Shown piece by piece: positions 34,755-43,815 of a stretch of 64,000 nucleotides of DNA. Each line of letters opens with the position of its first letter. Within the stretch, counting starts at the first letter, position 1. Source of the stretch: Desulfotalea sp. GTDB lineage: Bacteria > Desulfobacterota > Desulfobulbia > Desulfobulbales > Desulfocapsaceae. The DNA is taken from contig NVXR01000016.1 of assembly GCA_002733995.1 (NCBI GenBank), positions 1 to 64,000 on the forward strand. The letters run 5' to 3'. A program made the position numbers and the translations under genes. The notes beneath the pieces are model-generated. The model saw only the letters and a program-made list of their open reading frames with translations. It made no database searches and had not been told where the DNA came from.

Positions 34755-36363
34755 TCTCTCGCAGGTAATAATCATAGTCACCTTCATAGATTCTGAGCTC
34801 GCCTCTGTGTATTTCAAAAACACGATTAACCAGTGAACGGAGAAAATGCCGATCATGGCTCACCAGTATCACTGTGCCTGCAAATTTTTCAAGGGCGGTG
34901 AGCAGGACGTTGCGTGACTGGATGTCAAGATGGTTTGTTGGCTCATCGAGCACCAGAAAGTTTAGTGGCCGGGAGAGTAGTTTTGCTAACACAACGCGAC
35001 TTTTTTCTCCGCCTGAAAGGTGTTCAATTCTTTTGTCGACGTCGTCACCTTGGAATAAGAAGGAGGCGAGAAGATTGCGGATAACGCCGATATTCTGCGT
35101 AGGTAGCACTTCTTGTAGTGCGTCGAAGACCGTTTGCTGCGGAGAAAGAGTCTCCATTGCATGTTGACTGAAATAGCCAACTGTGACCGATGCTCCCATT
35201 GTAATCTTGCCAGCTGTTGGCTCGGTTTCGCCGGTAATAGTTTTGAGAAGGGTAGATTTTCCCGCCCCGTTTACTCCAACAACTGCTATTTTTTCAAGTC
35301 GTCTTATGGTTCCTGAAAGACCGGAGAAAACAGGAATATTTCGTCCATCGTGTCCCGTCCATTCTTTTTGTAAATTTTCGAGATGGAGCACGTTGTCGCC
35401 ACTTCTCGGGGGAAGAGGGAATTCAAATTTGATCTTTTTCTGTTCCGGCGGCAAGATGATCCGTTCGATTTTATCCAATTTTTTTATTCGGGATTGAACC
35501 TGGGCAGCGTGGGAGGCCCTAGCGGCAAATCTTGCAATGAAATCTTCTTCTTTGGCAAGCATTTCCTGTTGTCTGCGGAAACTGGCCTGGAGTTGTTGAC
35601 GTCTGATTTCGCGTTCCTTGAGGTGGAAGTCGTAGTCGCCATTGTAGGTTGTGGTACCACCGTTGCTGACTTCAATGATGCGTGAGACAATCTTGTTCAT
35701 GAACTCGCGATCATGGCAGGTCATGAGAAGGGCGCCTTTAAAGTCGTTTTGCAGCCAATTCTCCAGCCACAGTATGGATTCAATATCAAGGTGGTTTGTT
35801 GGTTCATCGAGGAGCAGGACATCGGGGTTGATGGTAAGGATTTTAGCCAGGGCGATGCGCATTTTCCAGCCACCACTGAAACTTTCCACCGGGGTGTTAA
35901 AGTCGATCGGATTGATTCCTAGGCCCGTAAGGATTGCCTGTGCCCGTGGTTCAAGGTCGTAGCCCCCCCGTTGTTCAAAAATTTCCACATGTTGCCCATA
36001 TTTTTCTAGAAGATCTGCCATTGCATCATCTTCCATGGGCTCTCCCATTGCGGTCTCCATCGAGGCAATTTGTTCACCTAGTTCTACTATGTCTCCTGCG
36101 GCCGACATTACTTCTGTCAAAACAGTGCGTCCGGACATCTCCCCGACGTCTTGCGAAAAATAGCCAACAACTGTTTTACTGGAGCAGGAGAGATCACCCT
36201 TGTCAGCTATTTCTTCGCCGGTGATAATGCGAAAAACTGTGGTCTTACCTGCACCATTAGGGCCGACAAGACCGGTCCGTGTATTGGGGAGGATTTGCAG
36301 GCTGGCATTGTGAAAGATAATCTGGGAGCCGTGCTGTAACTTTATATTGGTTAAATGTATCAT
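34744..36363 (-). CDS. ABC-F ribosome-associated ATPase
   Basis: This 539-residue protein has two ABC ATPase domains and no membrane part, the ABC-F plan. The first P-loop is GLVGPNGAGKTTVFRI, with signature SGGWKMRIALAKIL and Walker B LLLDEPTNHLDI. The second P-loop is AVVGVNGAGKSTLLKT, with LSGGEKSRVVLAKLL and LVLDEPTNHLDI. The linker between (about residues 230-320) is charged and helical (FHLKEREIRRQQLQASFRRQQEML), as required to reach the ribosomal tRNA sites. Such proteins aid translation or protect against antibiotics. It is not close enough to any one named member to call. Confidence 0.93.
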   Translation of the reverse strand: MIHLTNIKLQHGSQIIFHNASLQILPNTRTGLVGPNGAGKTTVFRIITGEEIADKGDLSCSSKTVVGYFSQDVGEMSGRTVLTEVMSAAGDIVELGEQIASMETAMGEPMEDDAMADLLEKYGQHVEIFEQRGGYDLEPRAQAILTGLGINPIDFNTPVESFSGGWKMRIALAKILTINPDVLLLDEPTNHLDIESILWLENWLQNDFKGALLMTCHDREFMNKIVSRIIEVSNGGTTTYNGDYDFHLKEREIRRQQLQASFRRQQEMLAKEEDFIARFAARASHAAQVQSRIKKLDKIERIILPPEQKKIKFEFPLPPRSGDNVLHLENLQKEWTGHDGRNIPVFSGLSGTIRRLEKIAVVGVNGAGKSTLLKTITGETEPTAGKITMGASVTVGYFSQHAMETLSPQQTVFDALQEVLPTQNIGVIRNLLASFLFQGDDVDKRIEHLSGGEKSRVVLAKLLSRPLNFLVLDEPTNHLDIQSRNVLLTALEKFAGTVILVSHDRHFLRSLVNRVFEIHRGELRIYEGDYDYYLRETSH

Positions 36364-36790
36364 GGTTTCTAATTGTTGAGGTGTTTTGACAAGGTTTGCA
36401 TTGAAAGCTGTTTCGTTAAATCAAAGAAATGAGTTTGTTGATTTACTAGGTGCTTTGGTTGAGATCAAGACATACTGAAATAATAACTACAGGAATATGC
36501 TGGCCCGCCTTTTTCTGGATCTCGCTTTATGTTGAAAATCTGTCCCCCAAGGCTTGAACAGTGATCGTATTGTAGGCCGTTACTGTTTTGCCTATTGGAT
36601 ATAAAATTATGGGTGAATCTAGGCGTTTATTTGTTGTAAATACGGGGGCTGTTAATAAAAAACTAATAAACGAGGCCCTTCGTCTCGTGGTTGCTGGTAT
36701 TTTGGTTCTTGTTTTGAGGGCTAAAGTACATTACAGTGGTGCGCATTTTAAAAGTCCTCTTCTGAGAATAAATTAAGGTATTGATGCGCC
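36364..36790. other. intergenic stretch
   Basis: About 425 bases between divergent genes. A weak 62-codon frame near 36588 lacks a ribosome site and homology; nothing is supported. Confidence 0.35.
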
Positions 36791-38026
36791 ATGAAAAAAA
36801 AGACACTTCCCAGTCCTGAAGAATTTAATGCACTTTTTTGCAAGGCCTGTGATGCTCACCAGGAGCAGAATTACGCCAAGGCAAAATCCGGTTACCAAAC
36901 GCTTATTAGCTATTTTCCGGAGGCTCCTATCCTACATTATAATCTAGGATTGCTTCTGTTTGAAACTAAAGAATATGTAGGCGCCGTCGAATCTTTTTTG
37001 CTGGCCGCTCAAGGTAACCCCAAAGACGTAGATATCCTCTATAACCTTGGGCTGAGTTACAAAAAAGTCGGTGATAATACTACTGCCATAATGATGTATG
37101 CCAAGGTTCTCGATCTTGAACCGGGCAGTGCTGACGCCCTGTATAATATGGCAGGTTGTTACCGTGATGAAAAAAACTACGAAGACGCTGAAACGACCTA
37201 TCTGAAGGTTCTTGAGCTGGAGCCGGGGCATTTGGCCGCAAACAACAATCTGGCTTTTGTGTACCATCTGTTGGGCAATACAGACAGGGCTATCTCGTCT
37301 TATCAAAAGGTTTTAGAGTTACAACCAGAGCATAAAATGGCAGAGCATATGCTGGCTGCACTGACGGGGGCTGCTGTCTCTTCCCCGCCCCATATCTATG
37401 TGCAGGAGGTCTTTGATAACTATTCAGATCGTTATGAACAAAGTCTTGTTGTTGAGCTTGAGTATGCTGTGCCTGCAACGCTAAAAGACATTGTGACAGC
37501 AGGTGATAAATGGAAGCATTTCTTCGACTACGGTCTCGACCTTGGTTGTGGTACCGGGCTTGGGGGAGAGGCTTTCTGTGATCTTATTAAGCGCTTAGAC
37601 GGGGTAGATTTATCCCCTAAGATGATTGATGTTGCCTACGATAAGGAAATGTATCATTCCCTTTATGTGTCCGGTATCAAAGAGTATTTGCTTGAAGATG
37701 TGGGCTTGTATGACTTTGTTCTGGCGGCCGATGTTTTTGCATATGTAGGAGACTTGCAAGAGGTCCTGGAAAATTTACACAAAAGAGTGACGGCAGATGT
37801 TCTTTTTTGTTTTTCCACAGAAAAATGTCATGGAGATGGCTTTGAGCTTCTTTCAACAGGACGTTTTGCGCACAGTGCTGCCTATGTCAGTAAGCTCGCT
37901 CAGAGTACTGGCTGGAGGGTTATCAAACAGCAGACCTCTTCTCTTAGAAAGGAAAAAGGAACCTGGATTGAAGGCGATCTCTGGTTTATGGGAAAAGGGG
38001 AACCTCAAAGGGTGGAGGAGAAGTAA
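36791..38026 (+). CDS. TPR-methyltransferase fusion
   Basis: This 411-residue protein has about five tetratricopeptide repeats in residues 10-190, for example DILYNLGLSYKKVGDNTTAIMMYAKVL shown in part as LGLSYKKVGDNTTA, and AAYNLAF-like helices including ANNNLAFVYHLLGNTD. A class I SAM-dependent methyltransferase domain follows: DYGLDLGCGTGLGG (motif I), GVDLSPKMIDVA, and DFVLAADVFAYVGDLQEVL. Repeats probably position a protein or peptide substrate. The fusion is known in Proteobacteria but its target is not. Its last 41 bases overlap the convergent pseudouridine synthase. Confidence 0.87.
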   Translation: MKKKTLPSPEEFNALFCKACDAHQEQNYAKAKSGYQTLISYFPEAPILHYNLGLLLFETKEYVGAVESFLLAAQGNPKDVDILYNLGLSYKKVGDNTTAIMMYAKVLDLEPGSADALYNMAGCYRDEKNYEDAETTYLKVLELEPGHLAANNNLAFVYHLLGNTDRAISSYQKVLELQPEHKMAEHMLAALTGAAVSSPPHIYVQEVFDNYSDRYEQSLVVELEYAVPATLKDIVTAGDKWKHFFDYGLDLGCGTGLGGEAFCDLIKRLDGVDLSPKMIDVAYDKEMYHSLYVSGIKEYLLEDVGLYDFVLAADVFAYVGDLQEVLENLHKRVTADVLFCFSTEKCHGDGFELLSTGRFAHSAAYVSKLAQSTGWRVIKQQTSSLRKEKGTWIEGDLWFMGKGEPQRVEEK

Positions 38027-38636
38027 AACTCATTTTAGTTCCTGTGGTCGGGTGATGAAATTCTAACTGATTCGCGTGGAGTAGCATCTGATCTCCATCG
38101 TTGCCCGAGCCATAGAGACTGTCACCGACAATGGGGGCATTTAGGCCCAGTGGATGAGCCGCATGCAGTCTGAGCTGATGGGTGCGGCCTGTGAGGGGGG
38201 TAAACTCGATAGTTGTTGTTGTTGGGGACGTCAGGAGCTTTTTCCAGGAACTAATGCCAATTTTTCCTTGTTCTGGGTCATAAACCTGGTACGGCCTGTT
38301 GTCCGGATCAAGGCGGAATGCAAGACGGATTTCGCCTCCCTCAGCCTCTAGTTTTTTTTCAAGGATGGCGTAATAGGTTTTGTTTACCTTTCTGGTTGCA
38401 AACTGGTTTGAGAGGTGTCTATGTGATTCTTTTGTCATCGCAAACACCATAAGGCCAGATGTGTACATATCCAGACGATGGACCGAGGGCTGCTCGATCA
38501 TTTCTTTAAAGGTGGTTCGCAATCTCGTCGCCACTGAATCGAGTTTTTCTGGTCCGCGACCGGGGACCGAAAGTAGACCACCTGGCTTGTTAACAACCAC
38601 AAGCTCACTGTCTGAAAAGAGTATCGTAATATCCAT
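37986..38636 (-). CDS. RluA-family RNA pseudouridine synthase
   Basis: This 216-residue protein isomerises uridine to pseudouridine in rRNA or tRNA. The catalytic region is VHRLDMYTSGLMVFAMTKE, in which the Asp is essential. LFSDSELVVVNKPGGLLSVPGRG opens the fold, and LTGRTHQLRLHAAHPLG is the C-terminal motif. It lacks an S4 domain. The frame just upstream contains a stop, so the ATG at 38636 is the likely start (AGGG about 5 bases before). In some bacteria this domain is fused behind an N-terminal extension; here that extension is encoded by the preceding gene. Confidence 0.92.
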   Translation of the reverse strand: MDITILFSDSELVVVNKPGGLLSVPGRGPEKLDSVATRLRTTFKEMIEQPSVHRLDMYTSGLMVFAMTKESHRHLSNQFATRKVNKTYYAILEKKLEAEGGEIRLAFRLDPDNRPYQVYDPEQGKIGISSWKKLLTSPTTTTIEFTPLTGRTHQLRLHAAHPLGLNAPIVGDSLYGSGNDGDQMLLHANQLEFHHPTTGTKMSFTSPPPFEVPLFP

Positions 38637-38703
38637 CTTTGCCCTGATTGTTCAATGTCCAAGACAGTGCCTTGGTGTTTGGTATTGTTTGAAGTGTTTT
38701 GTG

Positions 38704-39480
38704 CTAAATCGTAGCAGTATCTAACCCACAAAGCATAAAGCCAAGAATAGGACTACATTTTTCCTGACAGGATGATGAAAAACTGCCATGGCTGTGACTG
38801 CCTGATTTCGTCTCTCTGCCGTAAAAGAACTCGCTGATGCCTGTGGGTTGTAAATTGTTCTTCGCTGCGAAGTTGAGTAATTTTGGGGCGCAGCAATCCC
38901 CAGTGCCGGTGGGGATGTTGCTTTTTCCTCGAAAGATCTCAGTAAGGGGTTGTGTTTCCCCTCTGAAGTTCGTCAGTGAGTAGAGGGCGTGGATCTCTTT
39001 CATAAGGGATTGAGATAGTGTTCGTCGCTGTTTGCGCAGATGGAGCCAGTTCGTTGAGTGGGCAGGAGTATTTTTAATTTCTCTAGTGAGTGCCTTGATC
39101 TCTTTTTCGGCCTGGTAGGTGGTTTTATGAAAAGTCTCCACCTTGAAAAGTGGCGGTACCCAGCCATCAATGTACCATTGCCCGTTAAACTGGCCGGAAA
39201 AAGCATAGAGGCTTACGGGCCTATTACTCTTAGTCAAGCAATCTAAAACACCGAACATCTTGCCTCTGGTTTCTCCGAAAAGCGGTAAGGTTGAAAGATA
39301 TTCTCTATTTTTATCGCTATCAACAGAAAAATGAATACTCTGTTGTTCATTCAAACGTTGGCTAAGAGCTATGCTTGTTTTTTTGCTGGCTCCCATGGCA
39401 AGGTTGTGTACCTTGTTGCAGCGACTGCAAAAGCCACTAGCGGTATGGTTGTCTGGTAAAGATGCGTGAAAAGAATGCAT
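38704..39480 (-). CDS. RluA N-terminal extension, separate gene
   Basis: This 258-residue protein contains GTGDCCAPKLLNFAAKNNL and SCQEKCSPILGFMLCGL. I recall these motifs from the N-terminal part of long RluA-type synthases (about 550 residues) in Vibrio and Shewanella. An early cysteine pair (CSRC) and a Lys/Arg-rich coiled helix (AEKEIKALTREIKN) are also present. It ends 67 bases before the RluA gene and both are on the same strand. It may bind RNA or a cofactor for the synthase. Whether it functions as a separate subunit is inference. Confidence 0.72.
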   Translation of the reverse strand: MHSFHASLPDNHTASGFCSRCNKVHNLAMGASKKTSIALSQRLNEQQSIHFSVDSDKNREYLSTLPLFGETRGKMFGVLDCLTKSNRPVSLYAFSGQFNGQWYIDGWVPPLFKVETFHKTTYQAEKEIKALTREIKNTPAHSTNWLHLRKQRRTLSQSLMKEIHALYSLTNFRGETQPLTEIFRGKSNIPTGTGDCCAPKLLNFAAKNNLQPTGISEFFYGRETKSGSHSHGSFSSSCQEKCSPILGFMLCGLDTATI

Positions 39481-39682
39481 TGAACTGCGCCGTTGAGGTT
39501 TGTATTATTGCCTTGTCGGCGGAAATCTCTTTTTTAAAAGATACACTCGGAAGGCGTAATTTTGTAGAGGTTTTTTAATTCCGTGTTGGAATTCTTTGGT
39601 GGACGAATAGAGTTGGATGGTGGTTTGTATAGATTGTACTGCTCTCTTTTATAACTATTGTAATAAAGGTACTTGCAAAATA

Positions 39683-41221
39683 ATGATAAAAGCAAAAAAG
39701 CTTATTCCTTTTATTTACCCACTTCTTGGTTTTATTCTCATTCTCCTTGCCATGAATGGCTATCAATATTTTAAGCTCAAGCGTGATGTGAGTGAGAATA
39801 TGATAAAAGGAATCGGCGAGGTGGAACTGCGGGAGTTGAAGACCTTTTTTGCGGATACAGAAGATATGCTTCTGCTCATTCGTGACTGGGGGCAGAATGA
39901 TGTCTTGCTTGGAAAAGGAATAATCCCGCTTAATAAGAAATTGCTTCCCATACTCAGTCGACAGCAGATGATTAGTGGGGTGGCCATCGCGGCTGATTCA
40001 GGTGATGAATATTTATTGTACGAGAGCAAAGATAATTTTATTACGCGTCAGTCGAAGGTTGGAGATGCACAGGCCGAACAGGTGTTTAAAGAGTGGAATA
40101 AAGATTTTAATGAAGCGACTGGCTGGCAGGAGAATAAAAAATACGATCCTAGAAAAAGTCGTTGGTACGTAAATGCGGGCGTTGGGGAGAGGGTTCATTG
40201 GAGCGGAGTCTACCCCCTGCCGGTAACGAATAAACCTGGGCTTACTGCTTCTATTTCTTGGGAAACCAAGGGCGAAAAACCTGTTCATATGGTGTGTGCA
40301 TTGCACGTGTCGCTTGCAAGGATTGAGAAAATATTGAGTTCTCGAAGGGATAGGCGGCCAGGCTTACTTTTTTTGGTACAATCCGACAAATCATTTCTTC
40401 TGCTCAGCGAATTTGTTGACTCAGCTGTCAGCGAAGATGTTGATTCAGTGGCTGTTCGACATCTTATTGAAAAGTGGCAAGAAAGCGGTCGGTCTGTCAC
40501 AGATATGGTTCGCATACAAAATCATAAAGAATCCTGGGTGGCCTCTTTTTATGATGTCGGCAAAAATGAAAATCTCTTTTGGGTGGGGGTTGCCGCTAAA
40601 GATAAAGAGTTAGTCGGCTGGCTGGATGAGTCTCTTTTCTCCGTTGATATTGTAGAATTTCTAGCCGCTATTATTGGTGGGGTGGTCATACTTTTTATTA
40701 TGCTCAGGCATGGTATTCTTCGTATAAAAAGCGATAAAAAGAGTCCAGAACATCGTTTTCATGAATATGTCAGTCGTGGGGAAGGCGGGGGAGTGGAGTT
40801 TAAATCCACAGTGAGGACCAATCTGAAAAATGGCAAGGTGGGTAAAGAAATAGAGTTTGCCTGGTTAAAAGCCGTTGTCGCCTTTCTTAACAGTGATGGT
40901 GGCTGCCTCCTGATAGGTGTAAACGATGCGGGAGAAACCTGTGGACTCGATGTCGATAATTTCACCAATAATGACCGTTGTTTGCTCCATGTGAAAAATC
41001 TACTCAACCAGCATATCGGTGCAGAATTTTCGCCTTTTCTAGAAATATCTCTGGTGGAGCATGAGGTGGGAGTTGTTGTTATGATTGAGTGTCAAGAAGT
41101 AACCGATCCGGTATTTCTCAAGATTGGTAAAAATGAAGAATTTTACATACGCTCTGGCCCGTCATCGGTTAAACTGAGCCCGAGTCAAATTGTGAATTTT
41201 GTACAGCAGAATAAAAAATAA
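39683..41221 (+). CDS. membrane sensor fused to AlbA_2/Schlafen-type domain
   Basis: This 512-residue protein starts with a membrane helix (FIYPLLGFILILLAMNGY, residues about 9-27). A periplasmic domain of about 300 residues follows (40-340; Cache-like, with RKSRWYVNAG and PVTNKPGLTASISWETKG), then a second helix (FLAAIIGGVVILFIMLRHGI). The cytoplasmic part is an AlbA_2/Schlafen-type putative DNA-binding domain: GGGVEFKSTVRTN, VVAFLNSDGGCLLIGVNDAGE and FYIRSGPSSVKL. A periplasmic signal read-out by this domain is an unusual design. The start at 39683 is preferred; a longer frame upstream has no helix-like start. The gene is followed by an SrkA-like kinase. Confidence 0.78.
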   Translation: MIKAKKLIPFIYPLLGFILILLAMNGYQYFKLKRDVSENMIKGIGEVELRELKTFFADTEDMLLLIRDWGQNDVLLGKGIIPLNKKLLPILSRQQMISGVAIAADSGDEYLLYESKDNFITRQSKVGDAQAEQVFKEWNKDFNEATGWQENKKYDPRKSRWYVNAGVGERVHWSGVYPLPVTNKPGLTASISWETKGEKPVHMVCALHVSLARIEKILSSRRDRRPGLLFLVQSDKSFLLLSEFVDSAVSEDVDSVAVRHLIEKWQESGRSVTDMVRIQNHKESWVASFYDVGKNENLFWVGVAAKDKELVGWLDESLFSVDIVEFLAAIIGGVVILFIMLRHGILRIKSDKKSPEHRFHEYVSRGEGGGVEFKSTVRTNLKNGKVGKEIEFAWLKAVVAFLNSDGGCLLIGVNDAGETCGLDVDNFTNNDRCLLHVKNLLNQHIGAEFSPFLEISLVEHEVGVVVMIECQEVTDPVFLKIGKNEEFYIRSGPSSVKLSPSQIVNFVQQNKK

Positions 41222-41264
41222 TGAGGATGGATACGACTGTCCCTTAGAGTTAGGAGAGCTTTCA

Positions 41265-42272
41265 TTGAATGAAATGATTAATAAAGATGGTTGTGATTTC
41301 GCGCGGTTGACTCCGGATAATGTCCTTACTCTTGTTGAGAAGCGCATGGGGATTCGTTGTAATAATTTGTTTCGCCCCATGAACAGTTACATTAATAGGG
41401 TCTTCGAAATTGAGACTACCGATCAGACAAGGCTCATCGTTAAGTTTTACCGGCCAAAACGCTGGTCGAAAGAGGCGATTTTAGATGAGCATCAGTTCTT
41501 AATCGATCTAAAAACACAGGAAATTCCTGTTATTGCACCACTAGCAGCAAGTGATGGCACGACTCTAGGGTGTTGCGGTGATCTCTATTTTACAGTTTTT
41601 CCCAAGTGTGGTGGGAGAAGTGTTGATGAGTTCACAGAGGAGCAGTGGCTGCAACTTGGTCGTCTTATCGGACGCATGCACCAGGTTGGGGAAACCGCTA
41701 CCGCTAAGCACAGGATCACTCTGGCTCCAGATCATTCAACAAGGGACCAGCTGAACTATCTGCTAGGGGCGAAGTGCGTTCCGGAAGATTTAAAGCCTTC
41801 ACTTGAAAGTGCAGTGCTCGCAATCATGGATGATATTCGACCATTGTTTGCAAAATGTAAAAACATCAGGATTCATGGTGATTGTCATTTTGCGAATTTT
41901 ATTCATAGACCCGGTGAATCACTCTTTATTATTGATTTTGATGATATGGTGATGGGGCCTCCTGTCCAGGATTTATGGATGCTATTACCCGGTGGCTTGG
42001 AAGATACCTTTGTGGAACTGGACCTGTTTCTTGAAGGGTATGAAACCTTTCGCGCCTTTGATCAAAATTCCCTGCGACTTGTAGAGCCTCTCCGGGCTAT
42101 GCGATTTATTCATTACATGGCTTGGTGTGCCCATCAGGCAGAAGAAGATGGTGAAACCAGGGCGATAGACGGTTTTGGATCGAGGGACTACTGGCTAAAA
42201 GAGATCGCTGATCTTCTTGATCAACGTGAGCGGATTGCAAAGGCTCCCGCTGGTTTCGGAGGGAATTGTTAG
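41265..42272 (+). CDS. srkA: SrkA/YihE-like stress-response kinase
   Basis: This protein of about 335 residues belongs to the aminoglycoside-phosphotransferase-like kinases, SrkA/YihE type. It has RPMNSYINRVFEIET, LIVKFYRPKRWSKEAILDE, GRLIGRMHQVGE, the catalytic HGDCHFANFIH, and FIIDFDDMVMGPPVQDLWMLL (metal-binding DFD). YIHE phosphorylates proteins and protects E. coli from stress-induced death. I chose the TTG at 41265 because AGGAG (41252-41256) lies 8 bases before it; an ATG at 41274 is an alternative. It follows the AlbA_2 membrane sensor with a 43-base gap, so cotranscription is likely. Confidence 0.87.
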   Translation: MNEMINKDGCDFARLTPDNVLTLVEKRMGIRCNNLFRPMNSYINRVFEIETTDQTRLIVKFYRPKRWSKEAILDEHQFLIDLKTQEIPVIAPLAASDGTTLGCCGDLYFTVFPKCGGRSVDEFTEEQWLQLGRLIGRMHQVGETATAKHRITLAPDHSTRDQLNYLLGAKCVPEDLKPSLESAVLAIMDDIRPLFAKCKNIRIHGDCHFANFIHRPGESLFIIDFDDMVMGPPVQDLWMLLPGGLEDTFVELDLFLEGYETFRAFDQNSLRLVEPLRAMRFIHYMAWCAHQAEEDGETRAIDGFGSRDYWLKEIADLLDQRERIAKAPAGFGGNC

Positions 42273-42381
42273 TAGCCGTCGTCTTGTCGACTGTACGTTT
42301 TGCGGAACTAAGAGGCAAGTCTTGCAATAGCATGACTTTTGCTGGGGGCCTTGCGTTGAAATTACACCTCTTGGACCGTCC

Positions 42382-43179
42382 CTAACGAAAGAGTGATTTG
42401 AGCATCATCGATAACGTACCGTTGTGCCGTTTGGTCACTCGTACCAGCTGTTTGAAGTCGAGCTGCAGACGGTTTGAAATTATCTCGAGATCTTTTGGGG
42501 CCGGATTAATCTTGTCCCAGGGGATCTTTCTGCTCATGGCAACGGCAATGATGTTGCCTCGGTTGGGAACAGGAAGCAAAAGGCAACTGTGGAAGGTGCG
42601 GGCTAAGGTTGTTTTGATATCTTTGAAAACCTTTCTGTCAGCACTCCATAGGTTGAAACTGATTGACCCCTCTTCTGAGAGCAGTCTCCTTGCAGATATG
42701 AAAAAAGATTTTTTGTAGATGGTTGGAGCCATTCCTTCTGCGTCAAAGGCATCAACGAGAATGAGATCATACTTTTTACCAGTATGGGACTGGGAAACGA
42801 AGGCATTTCCATCTGCACAGGTTATGTGGATCTTTTCCGTTTCTGGGAGAAAGAAATAGCCCCTTGCGATATCGATGACGTGCTGGGAAGACTCAATCCC
42901 ATCAATATGGCTATGCGGACAAAAATGCTGAAAAAAACGGATGAAGGAACCCGACCCTAGTCCAATAATGAGAATATTTTTTGGTTGTTGGTTGATCAGT
43001 AGACCGAGGAGCATGTAACGGGTGTAGGATAGAATAAGCTCTTGTGGTTGCTCGAAAACCATCGCACTTTGTAGGTGGTGGTCAAAATATAAGGACCGTT
43101 GAGTAGGGGTATCCCGTATCTCGATAAGATGGTTATTCTTAAATCTTTTATGAACAACTGTGGAGTTCTGTTTTTGCAT
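42382..43179 (-). CDS. spermidine-synthase-like methyltransferase-fold protein
   Basis: This 265-residue protein has the spermidine/polyamine synthase fold. ILIIGLGSGSFIRFFQHF is motif I, IDGIESSQHVIDIARGYF the ribose-binding acid, and DLILVDAFDAEGMAPTIY the catalytic Asp region. MAPTIYKKSFFISARRLL and GSISFNLWSADRKVF complete the pattern. Usual spermidine synthases are near 285 residues and have a longer N-terminal beta hairpin, so this could act on another amine or be a distant relative. No polyamine gene (speD or other) is adjacent. It stands alone. Confidence 0.82.
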   Translation of the reverse strand: MQKQNSTVVHKRFKNNHLIEIRDTPTQRSLYFDHHLQSAMVFEQPQELILSYTRYMLLGLLINQQPKNILIIGLGSGSFIRFFQHFCPHSHIDGIESSQHVIDIARGYFFLPETEKIHITCADGNAFVSQSHTGKKYDLILVDAFDAEGMAPTIYKKSFFISARRLLSEEGSISFNLWSADRKVFKDIKTTLARTFHSCLLLPVPNRGNIIAVAMSRKIPWDKINPAPKDLEIISNRLQLDFKQLVRVTKRHNGTLSMMLKSLFR

Positions 43180-43389
43180 GTCTATGATGAGTAAGGATTT
43201 GTTGCAGTTGTTTATGTTGAAATCGTTTTTGGCGGTAAAAGTTGGTTATTATACTTGAAAGGTGCCTATTTGACACTGTTTAGGTTCTTTTACGGTAATA
43301 CCTTGACTGATAACTTTTTTTTTGGGCATACTATTACTAACACAAACTGTAAAACGTACGAATGTGAAGATTCTTGGGGGGGTAATTCT

Positions 43390-43779
43390 TTGGGTAGCGA
43401 TGAAATAAGAAAAAAGATTCTAGTCATGGATGATGAGGATATGGTGGGAGACATCGCCTGCCAAATGCTTGATTACCTTGGCTTTGATACCGTTCATGTC
43501 CTTGATGGTCAGGCGGCGATTCTGGAGTTTCAAACTCAAAAAGATAACGGTAAGCCTTTTGATGCAGTCATTATGGATTTGACGATTCCAGGCGGCATGG
43601 GTGGGAAAGAAGCGGTGACAGCAATCCTCGCAATCGATGCTGCAGCGAAGGTCTTTGTCTCCAGCGGCTATTCTACCGACCCGGCTATGGTGAGATTTGA
43701 GGAGTATGGTTTTGCCGGAGCAATTGTTAAGCCTTTTGACCTTGCGGCAATTCAGGAAATACTCGCACGGTTGGTTTGA
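43390..43779 (+). CDS. orphan receiver protein
   Basis: This 129-residue single receiver domain has acid pocket VMDDED (residues about 12-17), phospho-Asp in AVIMDLTIPGGMGG (residue 63), and Lys in AIVKPFDLAAIQE. The motif IPGGMGGKEAV and SSGYSTDP is that of C-terminal receivers of hybrid kinases. I place the start at TTG 43390, preceded by a G7 tract (43376-43382) as ribosome site; a longer frame exists upstream but contains nothing recognisable. It lies just before an MFS gene. Its partner kinase is not adjacent. Start uncertain. Confidence 0.8.
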   Translation: MGSDEIRKKILVMDDEDMVGDIACQMLDYLGFDTVHVLDGQAAILEFQTQKDNGKPFDAVIMDLTIPGGMGGKEAVTAILAIDAAAKVFVSSGYSTDPAMVRFEEYGFAGAIVKPFDLAAIQEILARLV

Positions 43780-43815
43780 TAATGGCAGACATGTTTATGG
43801 GGTCGAGACCTCGTA

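Noticed and set aside
36588..36776. 62-codon plus-strand frame
   Set aside because: No ribosome site or homology; upstream of the real TPR-methyltransferase.
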